From: Bacillus sp. EB106-08-02-XG196
GTDB taxonomy: Bacteria > Bacillota > Bacilli > Bacillales > Cytobacillaceae
Assembly: GCF_013396335.1 (NCBI RefSeq)
Contig: NZ_JABWSY010000007.1
Span: 124,001-188,000 of the forward strand
Reading direction: 5' to 3'
Length of the DNA: 64,000 bases
Position numbers and translations under genes: made by a program. This document shows positions 16,566 to 25,533 of the stretch, in pieces. Positions within the stretch are counted from its first letter, which is position 1. Every line of letters starts with the position of its first letter. The notes beneath the pieces are model-generated. The model was not told where the DNA came from. It did no database searches and was given only the letters and a program-made list of their open reading frames with translations.

Positions 16566-17505
16566 GAATCATCCCTCCTATCCATAAAAATAGCAAAAAT
16601 AAAAAAACGGTTTTATCTAAGATTCTATTAGCCAATAATATATGACCTGCTTGAATAGGTTGTAGAGGCTCCCCCATCTTTGCCCGGTTTGAAAGTATTC
16701 CTTTGTAATAATTGATACCGCCTAGCTGAATACCTAAAATCGCAGCCACCGCCGCTTCACCCCAGCCGCTGTTTGGACTTGGATGCTTCTTTGCATCTCG
16801 TAACAATATCATCCATGCCCGTCGATACTCCATTTTGATAGGCTTTGTCCCGATTAGCATAAGGATTCCCGTAACCCTGCTGGGAATCCAATTCATTACA
16901 TCATCCCACTTAGCAGAAGCCCAACCGAAATCTTTAAATCTCTCATTCAAATAACCTGCCATTGAATCACAGGTATTCGTTGCCCGATAAATCAGTGCCA
17001 GCGGAGCACCTCCAATTAGCGCCCAAAACAAAGGAGCTGTCACCCCATCACTCGTATTTTCAGCTACCGTTTCGATTGCTCCTCGAGCAATTTCACCTTC
17101 ATTTAAAGTATCTGTATCTCTGCCAACAATGTATGAAAGTTTTATTCTTGCGCCAGCCAAGTCGCCTTTTTCTAAGGGACCATAGACATCAAGCGAAGCA
17201 TCCTTTAGACTTTTTTGGGCAATTGTTGTTGCAATAATACAACTTTCAACAACAATCCCTGCAATAGGATGAATCCGATAACTAATTACTACAAGTAAAA
17301 TTCCGATAGAAAATACTATCAATAGTACAAAAAGGAGCATTAAAATCCCTTTGATTCTTTTATTTTGTCCGTGGTTTAACACTTTTTCAAAGAATGAAAT
17401 CAACGATCCTATCCACCTAACAGGATGCGGCCAATTGGGTGGATCCCCTACAAGCTTATCAATAAAATAAGCAACGGTTATGGCAGTTAAATGATAAACT
17501 ATCAT
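16540..17505 (-). CDS. cbiB: adenosylcobinamide-phosphate synthase
   Basis: The 321-residue membrane protein has FIDKLVGDPPNWPHPVRWIG near the start, ETVAENTSDGVTAPLFWAL and PNSGWGEAA, all hallmarks of CbiB/CobD-type amide-bond synthases. It attaches aminopropanol phosphate to cobyric acid at the membrane. The ATG at 17505 is preferred because it has GAGGAAATTCGT ahead and overlaps the previous stop as ATGA; a longer in-frame start at 17550 lies inside that gene. Confidence 0.94.
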   Translation of the reverse strand: MIVYHLTAITVAYFIDKLVGDPPNWPHPVRWIGSLISFFEKVLNHGQNKRIKGILMLLFVLLIVFSIGILLVVISYRIHPIAGIVVESCIIATTIAQKSLKDASLDVYGPLEKGDLAGARIKLSYIVGRDTDTLNEGEIARGAIETVAENTSDGVTAPLFWALIGGAPLALIYRATNTCDSMAGYLNERFKDFGWASAKWDDVMNWIPSRVTGILMLIGTKPIKMEYRRAWMILLRDAKKHPSPNSGWGEAAVAAILGIQLGGINYYKGILSNRAKMGEPLQPIQAGHILLANRILDKTVFLFLLFLWIGGMILELAFTWI

Positions 17506-18968
17506 ACGAATTTCCTCTTTTGAGATTTTCGAATACCCTCTGAAGTGCACTCGTAAACGGCTTTTCCAATCAGTTTTCCTAAAGGAGTAATCGTACCCGC
17601 ATACTCTAGAATTTCTCCAGCCTGTGTAGCGGCAATTAAAATACTATCTGTGGAAGTCCCCGTAGCAATGGTGCCTGTCACTCCATCCATAACCTTTAAA
17701 TCATGGAGCGCTTTCGCTTTTGCTTCCGTTGCAGTCATTATAGATTGAATAAATGCTTCCTCCGTTAATTCACCATTAACGAATATCCATGTATTGATGG
17801 TGCCAGGCACCTGTTCAAATGTATGCTGTACACTTTTGGAGGAATCGACAGCGTTACCAACACCTGCCGTTACAACAACAAAAAGTGAAAAACCTAACCC
17901 TTCGATGTGCTTATAGGCAACATCTTCAAGGACGACTGCTGTCATCATTCCAACTGTTTCAGAAGGTTCAAAGCTATTTGCTTTTAAAAAGTCTGCCATT
18001 TCTTTGCGATGATCGCTGCAGTTATAGTCTTTTCCAACGTGACGATTAACAAACGTATGATGCCAGCCTGTTCCCGATCCAATAACCCCAGAAGACATCG
18101 TCCTTAATGGAGAAGGGGCTTTTATCTCGATAAACTCTTGGGTCATTCGCAGCAATCTTTCATCGATTTGAACTTTTTCCTGATCCTGCTTCTCTTCGGG
18201 TAATAACACCATTTGTGGTGCAGCTACTCTTGGATGGGGATGCTTCTTAATTTCGGTATGATAAACGTCTCGTATTCTTTCTTCCCTAAGCACTTCATTC
18301 GGGATATGATTAATATTTATACTTCCGTTTTCAAGGAGAAGCAATCGATCGCAATATAATCCTGCAAGATTTAAATCATGAAAGATGGAAAGGACTGTCA
18401 AACCCGTTTCTGTCGTCCAGTGTTTTAATAAATCCAGCAATTCTTTCTGATAGGATAAATCTAAGTGATTGGTTGGTTCATCTAAAAGAAGAATTTCCGG
18501 TTCTTGGGCAAGTGCCTGCGCCAGAAATACCCTTTGTTTTTCGCCACCGGATAACTCTTGGATATTTTTATTTTTGAAAGAAGCGATACCTGTCTGCTTC
18601 ATTACACGCTGTACGATGCTTTCATCCTTTTCTCCCCAAGTCTGAAACCAGCCCGATTGATGGGCATAACGACCAAGAGAAACGGTTTCTTTTACGGTAT
18701 AGGAAAAGGATTGCATAGAATGCTGAGACAAAACAGCTACGATTTGTGCAAGCTGTTTTGAATTAAACTCCTGTAGACGTTTACCTTTAATGAAAATATC
18801 ACCTTTTGCAATCGGCAGGATTCCACTTATCATTTTTAACAGAGTCGTCTTGCCGCTTCCATTAGGTCCCAATATACCGAATAACTCACCAGTTTGAACT
18901 TCAAAGGAAATATCCTTTAATACAGATTCATCTGAATACCCGCCTGATACATCTTGAACCCTAAGCAT
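17502..18968 (-). CDS. BtuD-CbiZ fusion: corrinoid ABC ATPase with adenosylcobinamide amidohydrolase
   Basis: The product has 488 residues in two modules. Residues 1-255 are a BtuD/FecE-type ATPase (Walker A GPNGSGKT at 34-41, signature ELSGGEKQR near 137-145, Walker B LLLDEP at 159-164). Residues from about 270 are a CbiZ domain (SGVIGSGTGWHHTFVNRHVG, TGTIATGTSTDS). CbiZ cleaves the nucleotide loop side chain of imported adenosylcobinamide or pseudo-cobamides to cobyric acid, so the cell can rebuild its own cobamide with CbiB, CobU and CobS. Such fusions are known in some Bacillus species. It is three bases after btuC. Confidence 0.93.
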   Translation of the reverse strand: MLRVQDVSGGYSDESVLKDISFEVQTGELFGILGPNGSGKTTLLKMISGILPIAKGDIFIKGKRLQEFNSKQLAQIVAVLSQHSMQSFSYTVKETVSLGRYAHQSGWFQTWGEKDESIVQRVMKQTGIASFKNKNIQELSGGEKQRVFLAQALAQEPEILLLDEPTNHLDLSYQKELLDLLKHWTTETGLTVLSIFHDLNLAGLYCDRLLLLENGSININHIPNEVLREERIRDVYHTEIKKHPHPRVAAPQMVLLPEEKQDQEKVQIDERLLRMTQEFIEIKAPSPLRTMSSGVIGSGTGWHHTFVNRHVGKDYNCSDHRKEMADFLKANSFEPSETVGMMTAVVLEDVAYKHIEGLGFSLFVVVTAGVGNAVDSSKSVQHTFEQVPGTINTWIFVNGELTEEAFIQSIMTATEAKAKALHDLKVMDGVTGTIATGTSTDSILIAATQAGEILEYAGTITPLGKLIGKAVYECTSEGIRKSQKRKFV

Positions 18969-18971
18969 CCT

Positions 18972-20033
18972 TTATCCACTTCTTTCCGTTCTTTTTCTCT
19001 GTAATAGGATTAATGCAAATACTGGGGCACCAAATAAAGCCGTTATGACTCCAATCGGCAGCTCTGTTGGAGAAATAATTGTTCTCGAAATTAAATCTGC
19101 CAAAATTAAAAATCCACTTCCCGTAATAATCGATAATGGCAGCAGGTGCCTATGATCAGGACCCCACAATAATCTTGAAAGATGTGGAATCACCAGCCCA
19201 ACAAAACCAATCGTCCCTGAAACCGCAACTGCAGCTCCTGTTAATATCGATCCTGCAGTCAGGATCATTAGTTTTCTCTTTTGAACGTTCACACCTAAGT
19301 GGTGGGCACGTTCTTCACCAAAGGACATAGCATTTAATTCTTTTGTATTAAAAATAAGGATGACTGATCCTAGAACAAAAAAAGGTAAAATAATTTTTAT
19401 GTATTCCCAGCCTCTCATCGATACGCTACCTAAAAGCCAGCCAATAATCTGCCTAAGTTCATCACCGGTTAAAGCAATCATGAGTGAAATAATGGCACCG
19501 AGAAAGGAACTAAAGATGATTCCCGTTAAGATAATCGTTTCCACCCTCATCGAGCGTTCAATTTTTCGGGCAAAAGCTAACACTAAAAATATCGTAACCC
19601 ATGAAAATAAGATACTGAGTAAGGGCAGCGTGAAGCTTCCGATAAAAGGAATTGATAATTGGAAAAATAATGTGAGTACCGCCCCCACGGACGCGCCCGA
19701 TGATACACCTAACGTATAGGGGTCCGCTAATGGATTCCTTAATAGACCTTGAAAGGCTGCTCCTGCAATGGCGAGAGATGCTCCTACTAAACCAGCCAAT
19801 ATAACTCGTGGCAAACGAATGTTTAAAACGATACTCGAAAACATGGGGTCAATTTGATCTTGTGAAATTAAGCCAAATAGCTTCGAGATGATGATTTGGA
19901 TAATGGTAAAGATAGGAACCGAAACGGTTCCTATCGAAATTCCTAATAAAATTGAAAGGAGCAGGAAGCTTCCTGCAATCAAATAGGCTAATACTTTATT
20001 ATTTAAAAACTTCCGGATAGACAGCCTTTGCAA
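18972..20033 (-). CDS. btuC: corrinoid ABC transporter permease (BtuC, FecCD family)
   Basis: The 353-residue protein has about ten membrane helices and the FecCD-family stretches GLLRNPLADPYTLGVSSGAS and GFVGLVIPHLSRLLWGPDHR. It is the membrane channel for B12 or cobinamide uptake, working with the BtuF lipoprotein upstream and the fused BtuD downstream. Its first 35 bases overlap the btuF 3' end. A siderophore permease would look alike; the cobalamin riboswitch and gene context decide it. Confidence 0.92.
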   Translation of the reverse strand: MQRLSIRKFLNNKVLAYLIAGSFLLLSILLGISIGTVSVPIFTIIQIIISKLFGLISQDQIDPMFSSIVLNIRLPRVILAGLVGASLAIAGAAFQGLLRNPLADPYTLGVSSGASVGAVLTLFFQLSIPFIGSFTLPLLSILFSWVTIFLVLAFARKIERSMRVETIILTGIIFSSFLGAIISLMIALTGDELRQIIGWLLGSVSMRGWEYIKIILPFFVLGSVILIFNTKELNAMSFGEERAHHLGVNVQKRKLMILTAGSILTGAAVAVSGTIGFVGLVIPHLSRLLWGPDHRHLLPLSIITGSGFLILADLISRTIISPTELPIGVITALFGAPVFALILLQRKRTERSG

Positions 20034-20964
20034 GTTCCTCTACTCCTTCTACAATCCTTGGGCCTGAACGTGTAACAGTGTCAGAATCCACATCGATGAC
20101 TTGCTTGTTTTTTATTGCATTGACATTTTCCCAACCTTGTCTGCTTAACAATAAATCTGTTGCATTTTCCGTATAAAATCCATATGTAGTAATGATGACA
20201 TCTGGGTTTCGATCAATGATTGATTCTTGATCCATTTTAACCCAGCCTTCTTGATCGCTTGCAATGTTTTCAGCATTAATCAAACTGATCATTTCATCCA
20301 AAAATGTGTTTTTTCCGGTTGTAAACACATCCGGAGCAGGAGATACTTCTACAAACACCTTTTTCTTTTCGTTTATTTCTCCAGCTTTGGCTTTAATTTC
20401 TGCTAACTTATCCTGCATCTCTTTAATTAGTTCTTCAGCTGCTTTTGTTTCACCAGTTGCTTTTCCAATCATGTTGATCGTATCATACACCTGTTCAAAA
20501 TTGAGTGCATCATTAATGATTAAAACAGCAATTCCAGCATCTCTAAGCTGTTGAAGTCCTTCTTTACCATTATCAGCAGTTGATTCATGTGCCAATACTA
20601 GATTGGGTTGTAAAGAAATAATTTTTTCGATGTTTAGGTTCATATCACCGATCTTCTCTTTTGATGCTACTTCCTCCGGATAGTTGTCAAAATTAGATAC
20701 ACCCACAACTTCTTCACCAAGTCCCAGCGCAAAAGCAATCTCTGTATTACTTGGAATCACAGAAACAATTTTTTCTGGTTTTGCCTCAATTGTAACCTCA
20801 TTATCTAAAGCATCTTTAATGGTTACGGGAAAGGCCGTTTCCTCTCCTTTTTGCACAGTGCTGCTGTTTTCTTGATCCTTCACAGGTTCTTTCTGTTCCC
20901 CACATGCTGCTAAAGTACCTATTGTTAACAAAAGAATAAGTAATAATGATGATAATTTTTTCAT
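19999..20964 (-). CDS. btuF: corrinoid-binding lipoprotein (BtuF)
   Basis: The 321-residue precursor has a lipoprotein signal peptide ending in LAAC (Cys about residue 21). A type III periplasmic-binding fold follows (VSVIPSNTEIAFALGLGEEVVGVSNFDNYP). The ATG at 20964 follows AGGGGGAAG; the longer open frame to 21018 runs into the riboswitch terminator and is not real. It captures corrinoids outside the membrane for BtuC-BtuD. First gene of the cobalamin operon. Confidence 0.93.
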   Translation of the reverse strand: MKKLSSLLLILLLTIGTLAACGEQKEPVKDQENSSTVQKGEETAFPVTIKDALDNEVTIEAKPEKIVSVIPSNTEIAFALGLGEEVVGVSNFDNYPEEVASKEKIGDMNLNIEKIISLQPNLVLAHESTADNGKEGLQQLRDAGIAVLIINDALNFEQVYDTINMIGKATGETKAAEELIKEMQDKLAEIKAKAGEINEKKKVFVEVSPAPDVFTTGKNTFLDEMISLINAENIASDQEGWVKMDQESIIDRNPDVIITTYGFYTENATDLLLSRQGWENVNAIKNKQVIDVDSDTVTRSGPRIVEGVEELAKAVYPEVFK

Positions 20965-21019
20965 TGTTCTTCCCCCTAATGACTTTGCGTCAAAATACAT
21001 CATTAAAAAAGCATGCACC

Positions 21020-21058
21020 TAAAAAACAAAAAACATCTCTACGATAAGTAGAGATGTT
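21020..21058 (-). terminator. riboswitch-controlled terminator before btuF
   Basis: An 11-bp perfect stem (AACATCTCTAC / GTAGAGATGTT, five-base loop) is followed on the minus strand by TTTTTTGTTTTTT. It lies between the cobalamin aptamer and the btuF ribosome binding site, the place for a transcriptional expression platform. Confidence 0.88.
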
Positions 21059-21109
21059 GGTTTGATTAGATTCCATTATAAAAAATGACTCTAGTCGTCC
21101 ACACCTCCC

Positions 21110-21300
21110 TATCCTCGTAGGTTTTTTGGGGCACAAGAATTAGGCAGGTTTCCTGGCTCATGGTCATAGCTTCCTACGTCTTCCCATCAAATTGACAGTG
21201 ACATAATGTAGGTTGCTCCCATTTACAGTGGCGGGACCGCGTTGGCATTTAACCAAACTTCCCTTTTAAGCTAAAAACTTAAAAAAAGTTTTTAAGCACC
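21110..21300 (-). promoter_or_regulatory. cobalamin riboswitch aptamer
   Basis: The minus strand carries GCCACTG, and GAGCCAGGAAACCTGCCT at 21159-21142, which is the conserved B12 box, with GGGAAG-rich helices upstream, as in the AdoCbl aptamer. Ligand binding is expected to favour the downstream terminator and so shut off the whole 11-kb cluster. The aptamer borders are approximate. Confidence 0.93.
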
Positions 21301-21329
21301 TATTCTTCAAATATTTTTATGATAGACCT

Positions 21330-21335
21330 ATTATA
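21330..21335 (-). promoter_or_regulatory. candidate -10 element of the cobalamin operon
   Basis: TATAAT on the minus strand, about 30 bases before the aptamer. A matching -35 is poor (GATACA at 18 bases), so the call is tentative. Confidence 0.45.
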
Positions 21336-21391
21336 TCGAATAAAAATTCAAAATGTATCATTTCCCACAAATTTCTTCAAAAAAGATCTTA

Positions 21392-21859
21392 TTATTCCAT
21401 ATTTCGGATTAAATTAGCCATTTCTATAGCGCCAGTTGCAACATCCCATCCCTTATTACCAGCCTTTGTTCCTGCACGCTCAATTGCTTGTTCAATCGAA
21501 TCTGTTGTTAAAACTCCAAAAATAACGGGGATACCGCTATCCAGGTTAATCCTTGAAACACCCTTGGCTACTTCATTACATACATAGTCAAAATGTGGAG
21601 TAGAACCGCGAATAACAGTGCCTAATGTAATAACAGCATCATACTTTTTACTATTCGCCAATTTTTGAGCAATTAGCGGAATTTCAAATGCTCCTGGCAC
21701 CCAAGCGATGTCCACATCTCCATCACTTACCCCATGTCTTTTTAAGGCGTCCTGCGCACCGCTTAACAATTTACTCGTAATAAATTCATTAAAACGTCCG
21801 ACAACAATTCCGATTTTTAAACCTGAGCCTACTAAATTACCTTCATAAAAATTACCCAT
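21392..21859 (-). CDS. ribH: 6,7-dimethyl-8-ribityllumazine synthase
   Basis: At 155 residues it has the lumazine synthase signatures [39 protein letters not shown] with the catalytic His, and the C-terminal [17 protein letters not shown]. It condenses the pyrimidine product with dihydroxybutanone phosphate and in Bacillus forms a 60-subunit capsid around riboflavin synthase. Third and last gene of the rib operon. Confidence 0.96.
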   Translation of the reverse strand: MGNFYEGNLVGSGLKIGIVVGRFNEFITSKLLSGAQDALKRHGVSDGDVDIAWVPGAFEIPLIAQKLANSKKYDAVITLGTVIRGSTPHFDYVCNEVAKGVSRINLDSGIPVIFGVLTTDSIEQAIERAGTKAGNKGWDVATGAIEMANLIRNME

Positions 21860-21886
21860 GATAATACCTCCATAAATGTTAATGTT

Positions 21887-23017
21887 TTATTTTTTTACCT
21901 TTTCATCTAGTATTTCCATTTGTAAGGGAACCGTTTCAACGATTTCAAGATCATAGCCCTTAATGCCTTTGATTTTTCGCGGATTATTGGTTAACAACTT
22001 CATTTTTCTAATCCCTAAATCCTTTAATATTTGGGCACCGATTCCAAATTCCCTTAGATCTTCTCCAGTACCATTCTTTTCATTTTCGTCTAAGTTGTTA
22101 TGACCATCCTCCCGCAATTTATTTAGTAAACCACGGCCTCCCTGACGTATATATAGGAGCACACCATTTCCTTCTTGTTCAATTTGTGATAAAGCTACAT
22201 GTAACTGTGGTCTGCACTGACATTGGAACGAACCAAAAACATCGCCTGTTAAACACTCTGAATGCACACGAACTAGGATAGGATGATCAGGATTTATTTC
22301 ACCTTTTACTAATGCTAAATGTTCTTTACCATCAATAACGTTTGAATACCCAGCAGCCTTAAATTCACCAAATTCCGTTGGTAAATTGATTTCGACTTCG
22401 CGTTTGACTAGTTTGTCTTTTTTATTGCGGTATTCAATCAAATCTTTTATGGTAATCATCTTCACATTAAGCTCATCGGCAATTTTACGCAACTCCGGAA
22501 CGCGTGCCATTGTGCCATCGTCATTCATGATTTCACAAATGACACCAGCAGGCTTAGAGCCGCATAGTCTTGCTAAATCCACGGCCGCTTCGGTGTGTCC
22601 TGTTCTCCTCAAGACTCCGCCTTTTTTGGCCACTAATGGAAAAATATGTCCTGGACGCTTGAAATCAGAAGGCTTTGATTCCGGATCAAGCATGCTTAAT
22701 ACTGTTGCCGACCGTTCAAAGGCTGATATCCCTGTAGTTGAAAATTTATGGTCAATACTAACTGTAAACGCCGTACCATGTACGTCTGTATTTACGGCTA
22801 CCATTGGGAAAAGTTCTAATTTCTGTGCTAACTCCTCATCAATCGGAACACAGATTAATCCTCTTCCATGCGTAGCCATTAGATTGATTACTTCAGGTGT
22901 AGCTTTTTCAGCCAAGGAAATAAAATCACCTTCATTTTCTCGATCCTCGTCATCACATACAATGATGACTTTGCCGTTTTGCAGATCTATCAATGCTTCT
23001 TCAATCTTATCAAACAC
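21887..23017 (-). CDS. ribBA: bifunctional 3,4-dihydroxy-2-butanone-4-phosphate synthase / GTP cyclohydrolase II
   Basis: The 376-residue protein has an N-terminal DHBP synthase domain ([22 protein letters not shown]) and a C-terminal GTP cyclohydrolase II domain with zinc cysteines in [17 protein letters not shown]. It supplies both riboflavin precursors. The start is a GTG at 23017 with AAAGGGGAG nine bases before it, matching the B. subtilis N-terminus FDKIEEAL; the longer frame to 23068 would overlap ribE. Confidence 0.95.
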   Translation of the reverse strand: MFDKIEEALIDLQNGKVIIVCDDEDRENEGDFISLAEKATPEVINLMATHGRGLICVPIDEELAQKLELFPMVAVNTDVHGTAFTVSIDHKFSTTGISAFERSATVLSMLDPESKPSDFKRPGHIFPLVAKKGGVLRRTGHTEAAVDLARLCGSKPAGVICEIMNDDGTMARVPELRKIADELNVKMITIKDLIEYRNKKDKLVKREVEINLPTEFGEFKAAGYSNVIDGKEHLALVKGEINPDHPILVRVHSECLTGDVFGSFQCQCRPQLHVALSQIEQEGNGVLLYIRQGGRGLLNKLREDGHNNLDENEKNGTGEDLREFGIGAQILKDLGIRKMKLLTNNPRKIKGIKGYDLEIVETVPLQMEILDEKVKK

Positions 23018-23054
23018 GTCTTTTCTCCCCTTTCTAAGTTCCGTTGATATGTAA

Positions 23055-23714
23055 TTAAGCAAAACCATTCTCTTCTAAAAAACTCGTGCTAATTCCGGAT
23101 GGACTCTTTTTGTTACTATTATTTTGACTGTTTGTTAAAAAATGTCCAACATACTTTCCAATCATATCGCATTCTAAATTGACAATATCACCTGATTCCT
23201 TAAGACCAATAATACTTTCAGATAATGTATGCGGGATGAGTGATAAAGTAAATGTTTCATCTGTGACTCCAAAAACAGTCAGGCTTGTACCGTCTACAGC
23301 AATTGAACCTCTTTCGATTACATACCTTAATATTTCTGTTGAGGCTTCGATTTCGTAATAGATTGCATTTTCAACCTGTTTTTTACTTTTAATTACACCC
23401 GTTCCATCAATATGGCCTGAAACGAAATGACCTCCAAACCTGCCCCCTGCAGCCATTGCTCTTTCGAGATTCACTTTTGCACCACGTTTGAGTGATCGTA
23501 AGCTGGAGGCTTTTACGGTTTCAGGCATGACATCTACTGTAAACTTGTTGCCTGAAAAGCTAGTGACAGTAAGACATACTCCGTTTACCGAAATACTGTC
23601 TCCAAGGTGGACATCCTTGAGAATTTTTTTTGCATCAATTGTAAGAACAAATGATTCTCCAGTTCGCTGGATATTTGCCACTGCTCCTAATTCTTCAATA
23701 ATACCGGTAAACAT
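23055..23714 (-). CDS. ribE: riboflavin synthase, alpha subunit
   Basis: The 219-residue protein has two tandem lumazine-binding repeats, beginning [10 protein letters not shown] and with [17 protein letters not shown]. It dismutates lumazine to riboflavin. The ATG at 23714 is the family start; upstream in-frame codons belong to the leader. First gene after the FMN riboswitch, where B. subtilis has ribD; here ribD is absent. Confidence 0.96.
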   Translation of the reverse strand: MFTGIIEELGAVANIQRTGESFVLTIDAKKILKDVHLGDSISVNGVCLTVTSFSGNKFTVDVMPETVKASSLRSLKRGAKVNLERAMAAGGRFGGHFVSGHIDGTGVIKSKKQVENAIYYEIEASTEILRYVIERGSIAVDGTSLTVFGVTDETFTLSLIPHTLSESIIGLKESGDIVNLECDMIGKYVGHFLTNSQNNSNKKSPSGISTSFLEENGFA

Positions 23715-23760
23715 AGTTTTACTCTCCTTCCCTTTTTTTTTGCATATACCCATAAATGAA

Positions 23761-23798
23761 TAAAAAAAGACCCTGAAGAGATGAAACACTTCAGGGTC
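23761..23798 (-). terminator. FMN-riboswitch terminator before ribE
   Basis: GACCCTGAAG pairs perfectly with CTTCAGGGTC, and the minus strand continues into seven T residues. It sits between the aptamer and the ribE start. Confidence 0.88.
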
Positions 23799-23871
23799 CT
23801 TGGAAAAGGCAATAAGAAAATAGGGCTTAAAAAAGGGTAGATTTCTCCCTTGGTTAAAACCGGATTTTTTT

Positions 23872-24009
23872 CCTTCTCCCATCCAGACTTTAACTGTCGG
23901 CTCTGGATTTTCACCAGATCCACCGCTTAACTTTTACGTTAACCGGGTCACGGACTAAGAAGCTATGCTTCATCACCGCCGGTTAGGAATTTCACCTGAC
24001 CCCGAAGGA
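23872..24009 (-). promoter_or_regulatory. FMN riboswitch (RFN element)
   Basis: On the minus strand the conserved RFN blocks appear in order: GGGTCAGGTGAAATTCC, ACCGGCGGTGATG, AGTCCGTGACCCG, GGTGGATCTGGTG, AGCCGACAGTTAAAGTC and GGATGGGAGAAG. FMN binding is expected to allow the terminator downstream and repress ribE-ribBA-ribH. Confidence 0.96.
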
Positions 24010-24030
24010 ATATTCAATATGATTACTATT

Positions 24031-24060
24031 AGTATACATAATAATTGAGAGAAATGCTAA
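24031..24060 (-). promoter_or_regulatory. candidate sigma-A promoter of the rib operon
   Basis: TTAGCA (24060-24055) and TATACT (24036-24031) are 18 bases apart on the minus strand, placing the start of transcription just before the FMN aptamer. Confidence 0.6.
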
Positions 24061-24088
24061 AAAAAGAAAGAGAAGATAAAATCTTCTC
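24061..24088 (-). terminator. terminator of the GyrI-like gene
   Basis: GAGAAGAT / ATCTTCTC stem followed on the minus strand by TTTCTTTTTTT. It abuts the rib promoter. Confidence 0.75.
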
Positions 24089-24100
24089 CCAAAAATCAAG

Positions 24101-24574
24101 TCATTTGTAGGTATCCTTATAGCTTTTTACAGGAAGATAAAGTTCGAAACCCATGCTGCCTTCGCTATCAAATTCATTTTCTTTAACAACTTTTAAGCTC
24201 AAGGCATGATCGTCTAAATCATAGCCATAATCTTGCATCCATACTAACATTTGCCGGTATGTATTTTCTAATTCTTTAAAACTTCCTTTATAGGAACAAT
24301 AAACATAATTTTTGCGAGGGATGGTAAATCCAACCATACCATCAGGAACATTTTCTACCTTTTCAACTGGTGTCGTTACATAATAGGTGAATTCTGTCTC
24401 TCTGCTATGAAAGGGCGCAATTACGATTGCATCATTGGTTTGATTGGGTACCTCTTCTAACCGTACTTTCATTTCATTAAATAATTCTGGTATATTGTCC
24501 ATTTGAGAATAAGTGCCACTCCCAGAAATTCCAATTACCTTTATTTCTTCTTTTTCAAGTACTTGAATCTCCAT
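24101..24574 (-). CDS. GyrI-like / effector-binding-domain protein
   Basis: The 157-residue protein has the two-fold repeated small-molecule-binding fold of the GyrI/SbmC and BmrR-C-terminal group (EVPNQTNDAIVIAPFHSRETEFTYYV, then GFTIPRKNYVYCSYKGSFKEL). It has no DNA-binding domain. The ATG at 24574, with AGGAG eight bases upstream, is preferred to the overlapping GTG at 24583. Stand-alone members bind or hydrolyse hydrophobic toxic compounds; the ligand here is unknown. Confidence 0.75.
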   Translation of the reverse strand: MEIQVLEKEEIKVIGISGSGTYSQMDNIPELFNEMKVRLEEVPNQTNDAIVIAPFHSRETEFTYYVTTPVEKVENVPDGMVGFTIPRKNYVYCSYKGSFKELENTYRQMLVWMQDYGYDLDDHALSLKVVKENEFDSEGSMGFELYLPVKSYKDTYK

Positions 24575-24680
24575 ACCTATCACTCCTCTTTTGTTGCTTA
24601 TATATCTATTATTCTCACCTTACCCCTAAAATTCCTTCCTAAAAACGACAACATCGTGAATACATAAGGACTAATCTGCT

Positions 24681-25529
24681 CTATTTTACAAACAATTTAC
24701 TTATAATTGTTTTTTCCCAAAGTCTCCATGGTAAAAAGTTTTTCAAAAAGATAGCAGCTTTAACTCCACGGCCAATTGGGTACCTAATACCCGGGTTTTC
24801 CAATGTTGCAATCTCAGCTATTTTTTTTGCCACATCCTCGGGGTTGCCAAAGCTGTTTTCCCCTTCTGCAATATATCTTTCTATGCTTTGCATGTAATCC
24901 TTATATGGAGAGTGTAAAAGTAATGATTCTTCTGCAACCTGTTTTCCTGTTGACCAAATATTGGTTTTGTAGGAACCAGGTTCAATCAATACTACCTTCA
25001 CACCAAATGGCTGCATTTCTAGGCGGAGACTCTCACTCCAGCCCTCGATGGCATACTTCGAGGCAACATAAGGTGAAAGACCAGGAAAAGCTACTTTCCC
25101 GCTTATACTGCTAATATTGATTATACACCCCTGTTTTTGCATCCTCATTAAAGGCAAAAAGGCCTTGGTAACGGCGAAAACTCCAAAAACATTTGTTTCA
25201 AATTGTTTTCGATATTCATCCATTGATACTTCTTCCACAAACCCTGCGCCTGCATATCCAGCATTATTAATCAATACGTCTACTCTCCCAAACTCCTCTT
25301 TAATCCACGATTTGAAGGCTTGGATTGACTCTTCATACGTAACATCTAATTCATGAACGATGATTTTAGATTCAACTCCATGCTTCCTTGCCTCCTGCAA
25401 AAGCATACTGCTTTTATTACAGTTTCTCATGGCAGCAATAACAGTGAATCCCTTTCGTGCTAATTCTACAGAAGTACTTAAGCCAAATCCGCTTGATGTA
25501 CCGGTTACAATAGCTGTTTTGTTTTCCAT
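24681..25529 (-). CDS. short-chain dehydrogenase/reductase of unknown substrate
   Basis: This 282-residue SDR has TGTSSGFG near the start, NNAGYAG and SPYVASKYA (catalytic Tyr and Lys), and a C-terminal extension that includes a hydrophobic AAIFLKNFLPW helix. Such 280-residue oxidoreductases of the YusZ type act on hydrophobic alcohols or ketones, but the substrate cannot be read from sequence. The start at 25529 follows GGGAGATAAAACT; the longer open frame overlaps the previous gene. It is four bases after the CapA-fusion stop, so probably co-transcribed. Confidence 0.82.
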   Translation of the reverse strand: MENKTAIVTGTSSGFGLSTSVELARKGFTVIAAMRNCNKSSMLLQEARKHGVESKIIVHELDVTYEESIQAFKSWIKEEFGRVDVLINNAGYAGAGFVEEVSMDEYRKQFETNVFGVFAVTKAFLPLMRMQKQGCIINISSISGKVAFPGLSPYVASKYAIEGWSESLRLEMQPFGVKVVLIEPGSYKTNIWSTGKQVAEESLLLHSPYKDYMQSIERYIAEGENSFGNPEDVAKKIAEIATLENPGIRYPIGRGVKAAIFLKNFLPWRLWEKTIISKLFVK

Positions 25530-25533
25530 AGTT

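Noticed and set aside
22386-23054. Plus-strand open frame of 222 residues opposite ribBA
   Set aside because: It is an antisense shadow: low-complexity Ser/Thr-rich translation, no ribosome binding site, and ribBA on the other strand is unmistakable.
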